From Salinimicrobium sp. TH3 (lineage in GTDB: Bacteria > Bacteroidota > Bacteroidia > Flavobacteriales > Flavobacteriaceae), in contig NZ_JAPONB010000002.1 in NCBI RefSeq assembly GCF_026676115.1, positions 124,001 through 188,000 on the forward strand: a stretch of 64,000 bases of DNA, written 5' to 3'. The position numbers and the translations under genes are program-made. Of this stretch, positions 8,211-16,294 are shown in pieces. The notes beneath the pieces were generated by a model. That model ran no database searches. It saw only the letters and a list, made by a program, of their open reading frames with translations, and was not told where the DNA came from. Position 1 is the first letter of the stretch. Each line of letters starts with the position of its first letter.

Positions 8211-9095
8211 CTAGACATTTTTTTTCCTGCTATTAACGATAAGCACCCCAACAATAATTATTATCCCCGAAAATAGCTGAATCAATGTAAATTTCTCCCC
8301 GTCGAGAAATCCCCAACCCAGCGCCACGATTGGAACAAGATAAGTAACCGAAGTTGAGAAGACGGGATCTGAGATTTGAATTAATTTATTGAAAAAGATC
8401 AATGCAGCCCCCGTACCTACAACTCCAAGGATACCTATATATAAAAGACTAAGCGGAATATTTGGCCCCGAAAGAACTTCAGCAGAGAAGAATCCTGTAG
8501 TTGCCAAAACGATAAGTGCGGGGACTACGATCACCATAAAATTGCCCGTAGTTATTGCCAGTGCCGGCAAGGTTTGAAGATGTTTTTTAATAACATTGGC
8601 ATTAATTCCGTAGAAAAGAGAGGCCAATATCACAAGCAGGGAGTACCAGTAATTTTGGTCTGGGTTCACAGTGGCTCCGCTCCAAATTAAAGCTGTGGTC
8701 CCCAGAAGACCTACCATAACACCTACAAATTTCTTTCGTACAAAAGTGGCTTCAAACAGTGCTATTCCCACCAGCATAGATAGTAAGGGGGTGGTTGAAT
8801 TGAGAATAGATACAATCGCGCTGTCGATTTCAGTTTCGGCAAAGGAGAAAAGATATGCAGGAAAAAACGTTCCGAAGAAACCTGAAAATGTTATCCACAT
8901 CCACTGTTTTCCTTTTATATGTTTCAATGATCTTAAACCAATGGCCGCAAGAAAAAGGGCAGCAAAGACGGTTCTGAGGGATCCTACTTGTAAGGGAGTA
9001 AGACCAACCAGCCCTTTTTTAATTAAAATAAAAGAGCTACCCCAAACAAGGGCAAGCAGGCAAAGATAAATCCACTTTAGAGTACTATTCGGCAT
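8211..9095 (-). CDS. EamA/DMT-superfamily transporter
   Basis: Inner-membrane protein of 294 residues with about ten hydrophobic segments arranged as two five-helix EamA repeats. The N-terminal repeat contains WGSSFILIKKGL and the second ends with IIIVGVLIVNSRKK. The family exports amino acids and other small metabolites; the substrate here cannot be predicted. It lies 44 bp downstream of gldD in the same direction and may be co-transcribed with it. Confidence 0.9.
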   Translation of the reverse strand: MPNSTLKWIYLCLLALVWGSSFILIKKGLVGLTPLQVGSLRTVFAALFLAAIGLRSLKHIKGKQWMWITFSGFFGTFFPAYLFSFAETEIDSAIVSILNSTTPLLSMLVGIALFEATFVRKKFVGVMVGLLGTTALIWSGATVNPDQNYWYSLLVILASLFYGINANVIKKHLQTLPALAITTGNFMVIVVPALIVLATTGFFSAEVLSGPNIPLSLLYIGILGVVGTGAALIFFNKLIQISDPVFSTSVTYLVPIVALGWGFLDGEKFTLIQLFSGIIIIVGVLIVNSRKKNV

Positions 9096-9139
9096 TTTGG
9101 AGCTTTAAACCCGCAAAAGTACTAAACTGGGACATTTAA

Positions 9140-9715
9140 TTAATCCTGCATTCCATCCTTCCACTCCACCGTCTCCATGAGGTGCTTAATATCTTCTTTG
9201 AGATAAGCCGCGGCAGGTAAAATGGAATCAAAATTTGGTTGTACCTCGAAATACACCGAACCTGTGAGAAAATGTCTGGTGCTGTCGGTTAGATAGAACT
9301 GAGCCTGAGAGGCGGCGTTTCCTTCAACCTGATAAAACATGCCGTAAGTATTATGAAAATCATTGGTGTAAACCGAACCTTCTATCGCATCGGCCTTTAT
9401 AGTGTGTTGTAAGGGTAATTTCTGAGCATCGGTAAGCAGGGAATCTAAGTTATTGCGAACTGGCTGATAGGTGATGAAAATAGTTCCCTTTAGATCCCTG
9501 TACTCAATATTTACCCAGCACTCATTACCTGCTCTTGAAGGCGCTACCGTGGCAATGGAATTTTTTTCAAAACTATAAGGACAATTTTCGTCCAAGTAGG
9601 TAGAATATTCAGCATCGGGATAATCCAAAGACAGGTAGGCATTAGGTTTTGGCTGTACCTCATCTCCACATGAGAACAAACTTCCCAAAAATATCAAAAA
9701 AATCAGTTTTTTCAT
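9140..9715 (-). CDS. gldD: Gliding motility lipoprotein GldD
   Basis: Lipoprotein of 191 residues with lipobox FSC at Cys16. The body has the GldD features: YPDAEYSTYLDENCPYSFE, the GNECWVNIEYRDLKGTIFITY segment (split here at residues 67-87) and the YQVEGNAASQAQFYLTDS stretch. In Flavobacterium johnsoniae gldD is required for gliding and belongs to the set linked with type IX secretion (established knowledge). Its start overlaps the gldE stop by four bases (ATGA), which suggests translational coupling. The same gldE-gldD order follows ssb and mutY in F. johnsoniae. Confidence 0.93.
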   Translation of the reverse strand: MKKLIFLIFLGSLFSCGDEVQPKPNAYLSLDYPDAEYSTYLDENCPYSFEKNSIATVAPSRAGNECWVNIEYRDLKGTIFITYQPVRNNLDSLLTDAQKLPLQHTIKADAIEGSVYTNDFHNTYGMFYQVEGNAASQAQFYLTDSTRHFLTGSVYFEVQPNFDSILPAAAYLKEDIKHLMETVEWKDGMQD

Positions 9716-11031
9716 AACTTCGTGATATTCACCTTAATTTGCTTGATCCGTTTTTTATCAACAGCTTCAACCGTAAAACTATAGCCGTCAAAAACGATCA
9801 CATCATTTTTTCGGGGAAAGCTTCCGGAGATTTCAAGAAGGAACCCGGCAAGGGTTTCAGCTTCGCCTTTGTTCTCTTCAAACAATTCAGGGTTATCAAG
9901 CTTTATTACCCGGTAGAAATCTTTCAAAGGAGTCTTCCCTTCAAAAACATAATTATTCTCATCTAATTTTGAAAAGATAAGATCTTCATCATCGAACTCA
10001 TCACTTATATCCCCAACGATCTCCTCGATTATGTCTTCAAGAGAAATAAGGCCACTGGTTCCACCGTACTCATCTACTACAATAGCCAGGTGGTTCTTTT
10101 TGATTTTGAAATCATTTAAAAGGTCGTCCAGTTTTTTATTTTCGGGCACAAAATATGGCTCCCTTAAGAGGGAAGTCCATTCATATTCTTCCTCTTCCAG
10201 GTACGGCAGTAAATCTTTAACGTAAAGTATCCCGGTCACATTATCGATATTATCTTTATATACGGGAATTCGGGAATAACCATTTTCAATGACTTCGGAA
10301 ATTATCTCATTATATGGTTGATTCTCATTTAGTGCAAAAATATCCATCCTTGGCCGCATAACCTGCTTGGTATCTGTGTTACCAAAGGAAACAATTCCTT
10401 TAAGGATCTTGTGTTCCTCCCTGGTAGTATCATGATGACTCGTCAACTCAAGGGCTTGCGACAATTGATCAACACTAAGTCCTGCTCGTTGATTCCCTAA
10501 TCGCTCATGAATTTGAAGTGTTATAGCCCTCATAGGAATGCTTAAGGGCGCAAATACTTTATCGAGTACGTTAAGAGGATAAGCCATAAAGTGCGAAAAG
10601 ATCACCTTATTCCGGCTGGCATAAACCTTGGGAAGTATCTCTCCAAAAAGAAGGATAAGAAAGGTGACCACCACCACCTCCATTAAAAACTGAAGATCAA
10701 CACCCATGACCACAGTGTCCAAATTGGCAAAAGCCTCATCTGTGAGATTATCGAACAAAAGGATAATAGCTATGTTGATCATGTTATTGGCAACCAAAAT
10801 GGTGGCCAGTAACTTTTTTGGCTTATCCAGTAGATCAATTACGATTTGCTCTTTTACCGTCCTTTTTGCCTCCTCGGGTTCAAAATCGGCCGGAGTGAGC
10901 GAAAACAAAGCTACCTCGGCCCCAGAGATGAGCGCAGAGGACACCAGCAAAAGCAGGGCTGCAACAATACCAAAGAATTGCGAAAGGTTATCAACAAATA
11001 GGGAAATAAAACTGGCAGGATCGGGATCCAA
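9712..11031 (-). CDS. gldE: Gliding-associated CNNM/CorC-type membrane protein GldE
   Basis: Protein of 439 residues. An N-terminal CNNM/DUF21 membrane domain (about residues 15-200, with several hydrophobic segments) is followed by a pair of CBS domains (about 215-335, including MRPRMDIFALNENQP and HLAIVVDEYGGTSGLISLED) and a C-terminal CorC_HlyC domain (about 350-435). Homologues of this layout include magnesium/cobalt efflux proteins; in F. johnsoniae GldE acts with GldD in gliding. Context (ssb upstream, gldD overlapping downstream) makes GldE the specific call rather than a generic CorC. Confidence 0.92.
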   Translation of the reverse strand: MDPDPASFISLFVDNLSQFFGIVAALLLLVSSALISGAEVALFSLTPADFEPEEAKRTVKEQIVIDLLDKPKKLLATILVANNMINIAIILLFDNLTDEAFANLDTVVMGVDLQFLMEVVVVTFLILLFGEILPKVYASRNKVIFSHFMAYPLNVLDKVFAPLSIPMRAITLQIHERLGNQRAGLSVDQLSQALELTSHHDTTREEHKILKGIVSFGNTDTKQVMRPRMDIFALNENQPYNEIISEVIENGYSRIPVYKDNIDNVTGILYVKDLLPYLEEEEYEWTSLLREPYFVPENKKLDDLLNDFKIKKNHLAIVVDEYGGTSGLISLEDIIEEIVGDISDEFDDEDLIFSKLDENNYVFEGKTPLKDFYRVIKLDNPELFEENKGEAETLAGFLLEISGSFPRKNDVIVFDGYSFTVEAVDKKRIKQIKVNITKL

Positions 11032-11052
11032 ATTCTATAGTTTTAATTAAAC

Positions 11053-11541
11053 TTAAAACGGCAGGTCGTCTTCATCCTCCTGCGTAAAACTTTGAGGCTG
11101 GCTGGAAGGCGCCTTCTGCTGGGGCTCATTTTGTTGTTGCCCCTGGGATTGAGATTGTGACTGGCCGTAACCTGCACCTGAACTGCTTCCAGAGCCTGTA
11201 GCATCTTTAGGTGTCAAAAATGTGAAGTCTGTACATTGAATTTCTGTAGAATATCTTTCCACTCCTTTGTCATCCTGCCACTTGCGGGTTTTAATTCTTC
11301 CCTCGATATAAACCTTATCCCCTTTTTTGAGATATTTTTCACAGATTTCGGCAGCTTTATTTCGCACCACAATATTGTGCCACTCAGTGTTTTCTACTTT
11401 TTGACCAGTGGTTTTATTTGTATAAACTTCATTAGTGGCCAGAGGAAAACGTCCAATGGATCCACCTCCTTCAAAATAGTGCATTTTCACATCGTCTCCC
11501 GTGTGGCCTATTAGCATTACTTTATTTAAGGTTCCGGTCAT
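11053..11541 (-). CDS. ssb: Single-stranded DNA-binding protein
   Basis: Protein of 162 residues. Residues 1-110 form the OB-fold (MTGTLNKVMLIGHTGDD, then TEWHNIVV and KGDKVYIEGRIKTRKW). A Gln/Ser/Gly-rich linker follows, and the acidic tip ends EDDLPF, the docking tail for repair and replication partners. It binds single-stranded DNA in replication and repair. It lies 94 bp downstream of mutY and 21 bp upstream of gldE on the same strand. Confidence 0.97.
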   Translation of the reverse strand: MTGTLNKVMLIGHTGDDVKMHYFEGGGSIGRFPLATNEVYTNKTTGQKVENTEWHNIVVRNKAAEICEKYLKKGDKVYIEGRIKTRKWQDDKGVERYSTEIQCTDFTFLTPKDATGSGSSSGAGYGQSQSQSQGQQQNEPQQKAPSSQPQSFTQEDEDDLPF

Positions 11542-11564
11542 GGTTTGAAGTTTTTGTTATAATC

Positions 11565-11620
11565 TAAAAATAATAAAATTGCTCTTCAATCACCTTCTAA
11601 AATGTCATTTTTGAAGAGCC
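11565..11620 (-). terminator. Hairpin/terminator between mutY and ssb
   Basis: On the minus strand GCTCTTCAA (11611-11619) pairs with TTGAAGAGC (11581-11589), followed by AATTTTATTATTTTT. The loop holds the AAAATGACATTTT palindrome. It would separate mutY from ssb, at least partly. Confidence 0.7.
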
Positions 11621-11634
11621 GATTTTAAAAGAGC

Positions 11635-12669
11635 TTAAAAATCAAAGGTATCAATAAAATTTTCGATTAAAACCGGGACCGGTAATTTATTTACTTCGGC
11701 TAAAGAAAGAGCTTCCTGTGGCAGCTCCTTGCACTCCAGGATCCAGAATTTGGTATAAATATGTTGATGTGTTAATTTATGTACTATCGGCACCTCATTG
11801 AACAGCAAAGGTTTTTTATTTGAAGTGACATAAGCAGCAGGAACTTCCTCCACCAGATGTTCCAAACCGGCTTCGGTAGCTGTCTCCACTAAAGGAAATT
11901 CATAAAGCCCCTCCCATATTCCTTTTCCGCGCCGCTGCTGCATGATTGTTTTACCCTCTTCAGAAATATAAACAAGGTAATTAAAATGTCTTTTTTTGAC
12001 CTTTAGCTTTTTCAACTTCACCGGCAGGTCATTGATCCGGTTCTGATTGAAAGCCACGCACCGGGTTGAGAAGGGACAGGAATTGCAGAGAGGATTTCGC
12101 GGTTTGCACTGCTCTGATCCAAATTCAATTAGCGCCTGATTGAAATTAGCAGGATCTTCCCTGCTTATAAGGTCTTGAGCAAGATTCCTGAATTGTTTTA
12201 TACCCTGTGAGGAATTTGTAGGTGTATTAATTCCGAAGATTCTGGCGAGCACACGATAAACATTACCATCTACAGCCGCCTGGGGTTCATCATAACAAAT
12301 GGAAGCTATTGCAGCGGCTGTATAATCCCCTACTCCTTTTAATTTTACCAGCTCGCTGTAGGAAGCAGGAAACCTTCCGCCGAGATCAAATGCGATATAT
12401 TGGGCAGTGAAATGCAAATTTCTTGCCCGGGAGTAGTATCCCAGTCCCTGCCAAAGTTTTAGAACTTCTTCTTCAGAAGCATTTGCTAAGGAAAATACAG
12501 TGGGAAAAGCCTTGAGGAACTTAAAATAATATGGTTTTCCCTGCTCAACACGGGTTTGCTGAAGAATTATTTCACTAAGCCAGATTTGGTATGGATCTTT
12601 TGTGCTACGCCATGGAAGATCCCTCTTGTTTTCTAAATACCAATATATCAGGTTTTTATCAAAAGACAT
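11635..12669 (-). CDS. mutY: A/G-specific adenine DNA glycosylase
   Basis: Removes adenine mispaired with 8-oxoguanine. The 344-residue protein has the HhH-GPD fold: SEIILQQTRVEQ carries the catalytic Glu, and LKGVGDYTAAAIASI is the helix-hairpin-helix with its following Asp. The [4Fe-4S] cluster motif CKPRNPLCNSCPFSTRC (C-x6-C-x2-C-x5-C) lies near residue 190. Residues about 225-344 form the NUDIX-like domain that reads 8-oxoG. It is divergent from the HU gene, with a 136-bp shared upstream region. Confidence 0.97.
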   Translation of the reverse strand: MSFDKNLIYWYLENKRDLPWRSTKDPYQIWLSEIILQQTRVEQGKPYYFKFLKAFPTVFSLANASEEEVLKLWQGLGYYSRARNLHFTAQYIAFDLGGRFPASYSELVKLKGVGDYTAAAIASICYDEPQAAVDGNVYRVLARIFGINTPTNSSQGIKQFRNLAQDLISREDPANFNQALIEFGSEQCKPRNPLCNSCPFSTRCVAFNQNRINDLPVKLKKLKVKKRHFNYLVYISEEGKTIMQQRRGKGIWEGLYEFPLVETATEAGLEHLVEEVPAAYVTSNKKPLLFNEVPIVHKLTHQHIYTKFWILECKELPQEALSLAEVNKLPVPVLIENFIDTFDF

Positions 12670-12754
12670 TAACGAATTTTCTTAAGTGCAATGATAATTC
12701 TTTATTCTCTTACTATTTAATGGGTTAGGATTAAAAAGTTGCAGATTTAATTCT

Positions 12755-12762
12755 TATATTTG
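12755..12762 (+). promoter_or_regulatory. Probable -7 element of the HU gene promoter
   Basis: TATATTTG matches the Bacteroidota -7 consensus TAnnTTTG, 43 bp before the HU start codon. A TTG occurs upstream (12739-12741) but at 13 bp it is too close for the usual 19-bp spacing, so only the -7 box is claimed. Confidence 0.55.
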
Positions 12763-12805
12763 CCCCTCGAAAATTTACAAACCCCATTTATTAAATTAAA
12801 CGAAA

Positions 12806-13096
12806 ATGACGAAAGCAGATATCGTGGCGAAAATCTCCGAAAAACTAGGTATGGAAAAGGGAGATGTTCAGGCAACTGTTGAGACCTTTATGGAAGAGGT
12901 AAAAACTTCATTAGAGGCTGGTGATAATGTGTACCTAAGAGGATTTGGAAGCTTTATCATCAAGACGAGAGCAGAGAAGACTGGAAGAAATATTTCTAAG
13001 AATACTACTATAAAGATCCCTGCTCATAATATCCCGGCTTTTAAACCGGCTAAGGTATTTGTTGAAGGCGTTAAATCTAACGTTGAAGTAAAATAG
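12806..13096 (+). CDS. HU-family DNA-binding protein
   Basis: Nucleoid protein of 96 residues. It begins MTKADIVAKISEKLGM, has the LRGFGSF turn, and its DNA-wrapping arm reads KTRAEKTGRNISKNTTIKIP with PAHNIPAFKP. HU dimers bend and compact DNA. It opens a rightward group with the 30-codon basic protein gene and RNase G, and is divergent from mutY. In F. johnsoniae the equivalent gene also sits upstream of mutY-ssb-gldE-gldD. Confidence 0.96.
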   Translation: MTKADIVAKISEKLGMEKGDVQATVETFMEEVKTSLEAGDNVYLRGFGSFIIKTRAEKTGRNISKNTTIKIPAHNIPAFKPAKVFVEGVKSNVEVK

Positions 13097-13153
13097 AATT
13101 TACGCTGCTTAAGGGCAGTACCAAAATAATATTATTAATTAAAAAGTCACACT

Positions 13154-13246
13154 ATGCCAAGTGGTAAAAAGAGAAAAAGACATAAGGTTGCTACTCACAA
13201 ACGTAAGAAAAGAGCAAGAGCAAACCGTCACAAGAAAAAGAAGTAG
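13154..13246 (+). CDS. Very basic 30-residue protein, ribosomal-protein-like
   Basis: A complete 30-codon reading frame from ATG to TAG. It starts MPSGKKRKRHKVATHK and ends NRHKKKK; 20 of its 30 residues are Lys, Arg or His and there is no hydrophobic core. This composition is that of small rRNA-binding proteins (bTHX, bL34 or the Bacteroidota-specific proteins). From memory, near-identical mini-genes sit upstream of RNase G in many Bacteroidota, but I cannot check that here. It lies 57 bp after HU and is closed by a terminator that overlaps its stop codon, so HU and this gene may share a transcript. A chance A-rich frame is unlikely given the clean start, the length and the terminator placed at its end. 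Confidence 0.75.
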   Translation: MPSGKKRKRHKVATHKRKKRARANRHKKKK

Positions 13247-13267
13247 TTTTCATACTACTTTTTTTAT
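13241..13267 (+). terminator. Terminator after the 30-codon basic protein gene
   Basis: AAGTAGT and ACTACTT pair around a six-base loop and are followed by a T run. The left arm includes the stop codon of the basic mini-gene. Confidence 0.75.
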
Positions 13268-13362
13268 TTAAAACGTTCTTTGAAATCGAGATTTAAATTC
13301 AGTTTTACGCTGTACTTAAATTTCTTCAGGATTTTAAAAACCCTGTGAATTTTATTGTTTAA

Positions 13363-13386
13363 TCCATCCCGATACAACGGGATAAA
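13363..13386. other. Small hairpin in the RNase G leader
   Basis: ATCCCG and CGGGAT (within 13365-13383) form a short stem 15-35 bp before the RNase G start codon. RNase G/E family mRNAs are sometimes self-controlled through leader structures; whether this hairpin matters is unknown. Confidence 0.35.
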
Positions 13387-13398
13387 AATCAATTTAGA

Positions 13399-14940
13399 GT
13401 GAACAAAGAGTTAATTATTCGAACTGGTTCCTCTGCTGTAGATTTTGCCTTATTAAAAGATGGAAAACTTGTAGAACTCAACAAGGAAGAAGACGACAGT
13501 AATTTTGCCGTTGGTGATATTTTTATTGCCAAAGTAAGGAAATCTGTCCCCGGCTTAAACGCCGGCTTTGTAAATGTAGGTTATACCAAAGATGCATTTT
13601 TGCATTATCATGATTTGGGCCCGCAGGTACTTTCCTTGTTAAAGTTCATAAAACGTGTAAGCACAGGTAAATTGAAGGATTATTCCCTCGCGGATTTTCC
13701 TTTAGAAAAAGATATTGATAAGGACGGAAGCATTGCCGATGTCATTAAATCAAATCAATCGCTACTGGTACAGGTAGTAAAAGAGCCCATATCAACCAAA
13801 GGCCCCCGAATAAGTTCTGAACTTTCCCTCCCGGGCCGTTACATCGTGTTGGTCCCTTTTTCAAACCGGGTTTCTGTTTCTCAAAAAATAGAAAGCAAAG
13901 AAGAAAAGGATCGCCTTAAACGACTGGTAAAAAGTATTAAACCAAAGGGCTTTGGAATTATTGTACGTACTGTAGCAGAAGGCAGAAAAGTAGCAGAACT
14001 GGATAACGACCTTCAGAATTTAATGAGTCGTTGGACAGGAATGTGTAAAAAGCTGTACAAAGCACCTCATCCATCAAAAGTATTGGGCGAATTAAACAGA
14101 GCATCCTCTATCCTTAGAGATGTCTTCAATGATTCATTTTCCTCTATTTGCGTTGACGATGAAACCTTGTACACACAAATTAAAGATTATGTGGGCGAAA
14201 TTGCCCCAAAGAAAGAATCCATTGTAAAATTGTACGACTCCAATATTCCCATCTTTGAAAAGTTTGGGATTGAACGACAGATTAAAACTACTTTTGGCCG
14301 CACTGTTTCTATGAACAAAGGCGCATACCTGATCATTGAACACACCGAAGCAATGCACGTCATTGATGTGAACAGCGGAAACCGTTCAAACAAATCCAAG
14401 AATCAGGAAGATACTGCCCTTGAGGTAAACCTCATTAGCGCTACCGAAATTGCCCGCCAATTACGCCTTCGCGATATGGGAGGAATTATTGTGATTGACT
14501 TCATAGACATGAACAAAGCCGAAAATAGAAAAGCTTTGTATGATCACCTCAAAGAAGAAATGAGTGACGACCGGGCAAAGCATAAGATCTTGCCACCCAG
14601 TAAATTCGGTCTTGTACAAATTACAAGGCAGAGGGTTCGACCCGAAATGAATATCAAAACGAGAGAAGAAAACCCCAACAAAAACGGGGAAGAAATTGAA
14701 GCTCCAATAGTTTTGGTAAACCGGATCAACCAGGATCTGCAAAAGCTTCTTAAAAAAGACTATAAAAAGATCACGCTAAGTGCTCATCCTTTTATAGCAG
14801 CCTTTTTAACTAAAGGTTTTCCATCACCCCGCTCCAAGTGGTTCTTTGATCACAAAAAGTGGGTAAAAATAGTACCCAGAGATGCTTACACGTATCTTGA
14901 ATATCATTTCCACGACACTGACGGGGAAGTGATTCAATAA
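13399..14940 (+). CDS. rng: Ribonuclease G/E family endoribonuclease
   Basis: Endoribonuclease of 513 residues that matures 16S rRNA ends and cuts mRNA in single-stranded A/U-rich sites. The S1-like region is near the N-terminus (DIFIAKVRKSVPGLNAGFVNVGY), and the catalytic core holds HVIDVNSGNRS and GGIIVIDFIDM, whose two acidic residues bind magnesium, then ITRQRVRPE. Length fits RNase G, with no long RNase E scaffold tail. The start is a GTG, supported by MNKELIIR matching the family N-terminus. It is followed by a terminator. Confidence 0.95.
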   Translation: MNKELIIRTGSSAVDFALLKDGKLVELNKEEDDSNFAVGDIFIAKVRKSVPGLNAGFVNVGYTKDAFLHYHDLGPQVLSLLKFIKRVSTGKLKDYSLADFPLEKDIDKDGSIADVIKSNQSLLVQVVKEPISTKGPRISSELSLPGRYIVLVPFSNRVSVSQKIESKEEKDRLKRLVKSIKPKGFGIIVRTVAEGRKVAELDNDLQNLMSRWTGMCKKLYKAPHPSKVLGELNRASSILRDVFNDSFSSICVDDETLYTQIKDYVGEIAPKKESIVKLYDSNIPIFEKFGIERQIKTTFGRTVSMNKGAYLIIEHTEAMHVIDVNSGNRSNKSKNQEDTALEVNLISATEIARQLRLRDMGGIIVIDFIDMNKAENRKALYDHLKEEMSDDRAKHKILPPSKFGLVQITRQRVRPEMNIKTREENPNKNGEEIEAPIVLVNRINQDLQKLLKKDYKKITLSAHPFIAAFLTKGFPSPRSKWFFDHKKWVKIVPRDAYTYLEYHFHDTDGEVIQ

Positions 14941-14949
14941 CATTAAGAG

Positions 14950-14981
14950 ACGCCTTTCATTAATTTGGGAGGCGTTTTTTG
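14950..14981 (+). terminator. Terminator of the RNase G gene
   Basis: ACGCCT and AGGCGT pair around a 14-base loop and are followed by TTTTTTGTTT, nine bases after the stop codon. Confidence 0.8.
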
Positions 14982-15288
14982 TTTATAGATATGAGATGTT
15001 AGATATGAGATCTGAGATAGTGATGGCCTGAAAAGAGTCAAGATCGCTGCGCTTCTAGAGCCAAGAACCAAGACTTCTATCCGTACTAATTGAAAAATAA
15101 AATCTTTGCTTTGATTCAACATTAGCAGAGCCTTCTAAAATCCTTTTAATGGTTATAGTTTTCAGATTTATAAAATTTCAGAACTTATACACGCTTCGCT
15201 ACAAGAATCGATAACCAGGACTGCCTCATCTTAAAAAAAGCTATTTTTGATTAGTGAATCCTGAATCTTGAATTTTAAATCTTGAACC
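14982..15288. other. Gene-free stretch with degenerate simple repeats
   Basis: About 300 bp without a credible gene. It holds an ATATGAGAT/TTAGAT run (about 14985-15020), an AAGAGTCAAGA...AGCCAAGAACCAAGA segment (about 15032-15075), the palindrome AAAAAGCTATTTTTGA (15235-15250) and a CTTGAA/CCTGAA run (15255-15290) that leads directly into the recX start. It looks like accumulated short-repeat DNA typical of Flavobacteriaceae intergenic regions (inference). Confidence 0.5.
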
Positions 15289-15768
15289 TTGAATAAAGAA
15301 TCCGGAAAATCCTATACCGTAAAAGAAGCCACTTTAAAGCTAATGCAATACTGTGCCTACCGCGACAGGTCGCAAAAGGAGGTGGAAGATAAATTAACTC
15401 AAATGCGCATGATTCCGGCTGCAAGGGAAGAGATCATCATAAAGCTTATGCAGGAGAACTTCCTAAATGAAGAACGCTTCGCACGCAGTTTTGTACGAGG
15501 GAAATCCAGGATCAAGAAATGGGGACGGCACAAGATAAAACAGGAACTAAAGCTAAAGGAGGTTTCTTCACCCGTTATTAGACTTGCCATGACCGAGATT
15601 AACGAGAATGATTATAAAAGTACCCTCTACGCTCTGGCCGAAAAAAAAATACCTCTTATAAAAGAAACAAATCCTTTCAAAAAGAAGAAAAAGTTATATG
15701 ATTTTCTCTCTTCAAAAGGATATGAATCTCACCTTATACTTGAGGTTATTGACGATCTTACTTCTTGA
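15289..15768 (+). CDS. recX: Regulatory protein RecX
   Basis: Modulator of RecA filaments, 159 residues, built of three-helix repeats. Diagnostic pieces are LMQYCAYRDRSQKEVEDKL, IIIKLMQENFLNEERFARSFV, RGKSRIKKWGRHKIKQEL and the C-terminal FLSSKGYESHLILEVI. The start used is TTG at 15289, because the frame has a stop two codons upstream and the next ATG would remove the first repeat. recA is not adjacent. Its last 11 bases overlap the 3' end of the convergent SnoaL-like gene. Confidence 0.92.
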   Translation: MNKESGKSYTVKEATLKLMQYCAYRDRSQKEVEDKLTQMRMIPAAREEIIIKLMQENFLNEERFARSFVRGKSRIKKWGRHKIKQELKLKEVSSPVIRLAMTEINENDYKSTLYALAEKKIPLIKETNPFKKKKKLYDFLSSKGYESHLILEVIDDLTS

Positions 15769-16180
15769 TCAAAACATCTGCACCTATTTGTTTAAGGATT
15801 CCAAGCTCATCACTACTTCCCCATCTTTCTACCATCTTACCGTTTTTAAAGCGACTAATTTGCATACCCCTCACATTAATTGGTTTGTTTGTTCCTTCTA
15901 CTCCCATAAACTCCCCTTTATGAGTTCCGGTCAGGGTGTAGGCAAAAGCCACATTGTCTTCATCTGCAACCAAGTGTTCTACCTCCACCTGCATATCTGG
16001 AAAGGCATTACGCATCATGCCAAAGAAATCTATATACCCTTGAGGTCCCGGACCTTGATTAGGCGCGGGATCGTGGTCTACAACATCCTGTGCAACAACT
16101 TCCCTTAACTTTTCCAGATTTCCTGAATTAATTGCATCTCCAAATTTTTCCTGTGCTTTCTTATTCTCTTCTTTATTCAT
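15758..16180 (-). CDS. SnoaL-like ester-cyclase-family protein
   Basis: Protein of 140 residues with the NTF2/SnoaL fold pattern: N-terminal helix KFGDAINSGNLEKLREVV, then VDHDPAPNQGPGPQGYIDFF, AFPDMQVEVEHLVADEDNVA and a C-terminal strand with FKNGKMVERWGSSDELG. This resembles the SnoaL/ester cyclase group (PF07366 type), whose members include polyketide cyclases and many uncharacterised small proteins. The fold call is good, the reaction is unknown. It lies 114 bp downstream of the cupin/JmjC-like gene and convergent with recX. Confidence 0.82.
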   Translation of the reverse strand: MNKEENKKAQEKFGDAINSGNLEKLREVVAQDVVDHDPAPNQGPGPQGYIDFFGMMRNAFPDMQVEVEHLVADEDNVAFAYTLTGTHKGEFMGVEGTNKPINVRGMQISRFKNGKMVERWGSSDELGILKQIGADVLIKK

Positions 16181-16294
16181 TTCAAGTTTATTTTTGGTTA
16201 TGACTTAATATCATGATTATCAGATAATCAAAAAACTAAATTTAGCCAATTATGAAAACTTTAAAACGAAGCTATACTAAAAGACAGAGAAAGA

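Noticed and set aside
15698-16108. Plus-strand frame opposite the SnoaL-like gene
   Set aside because: Antisense shadow, rich in His/Cys by chance, no start context.
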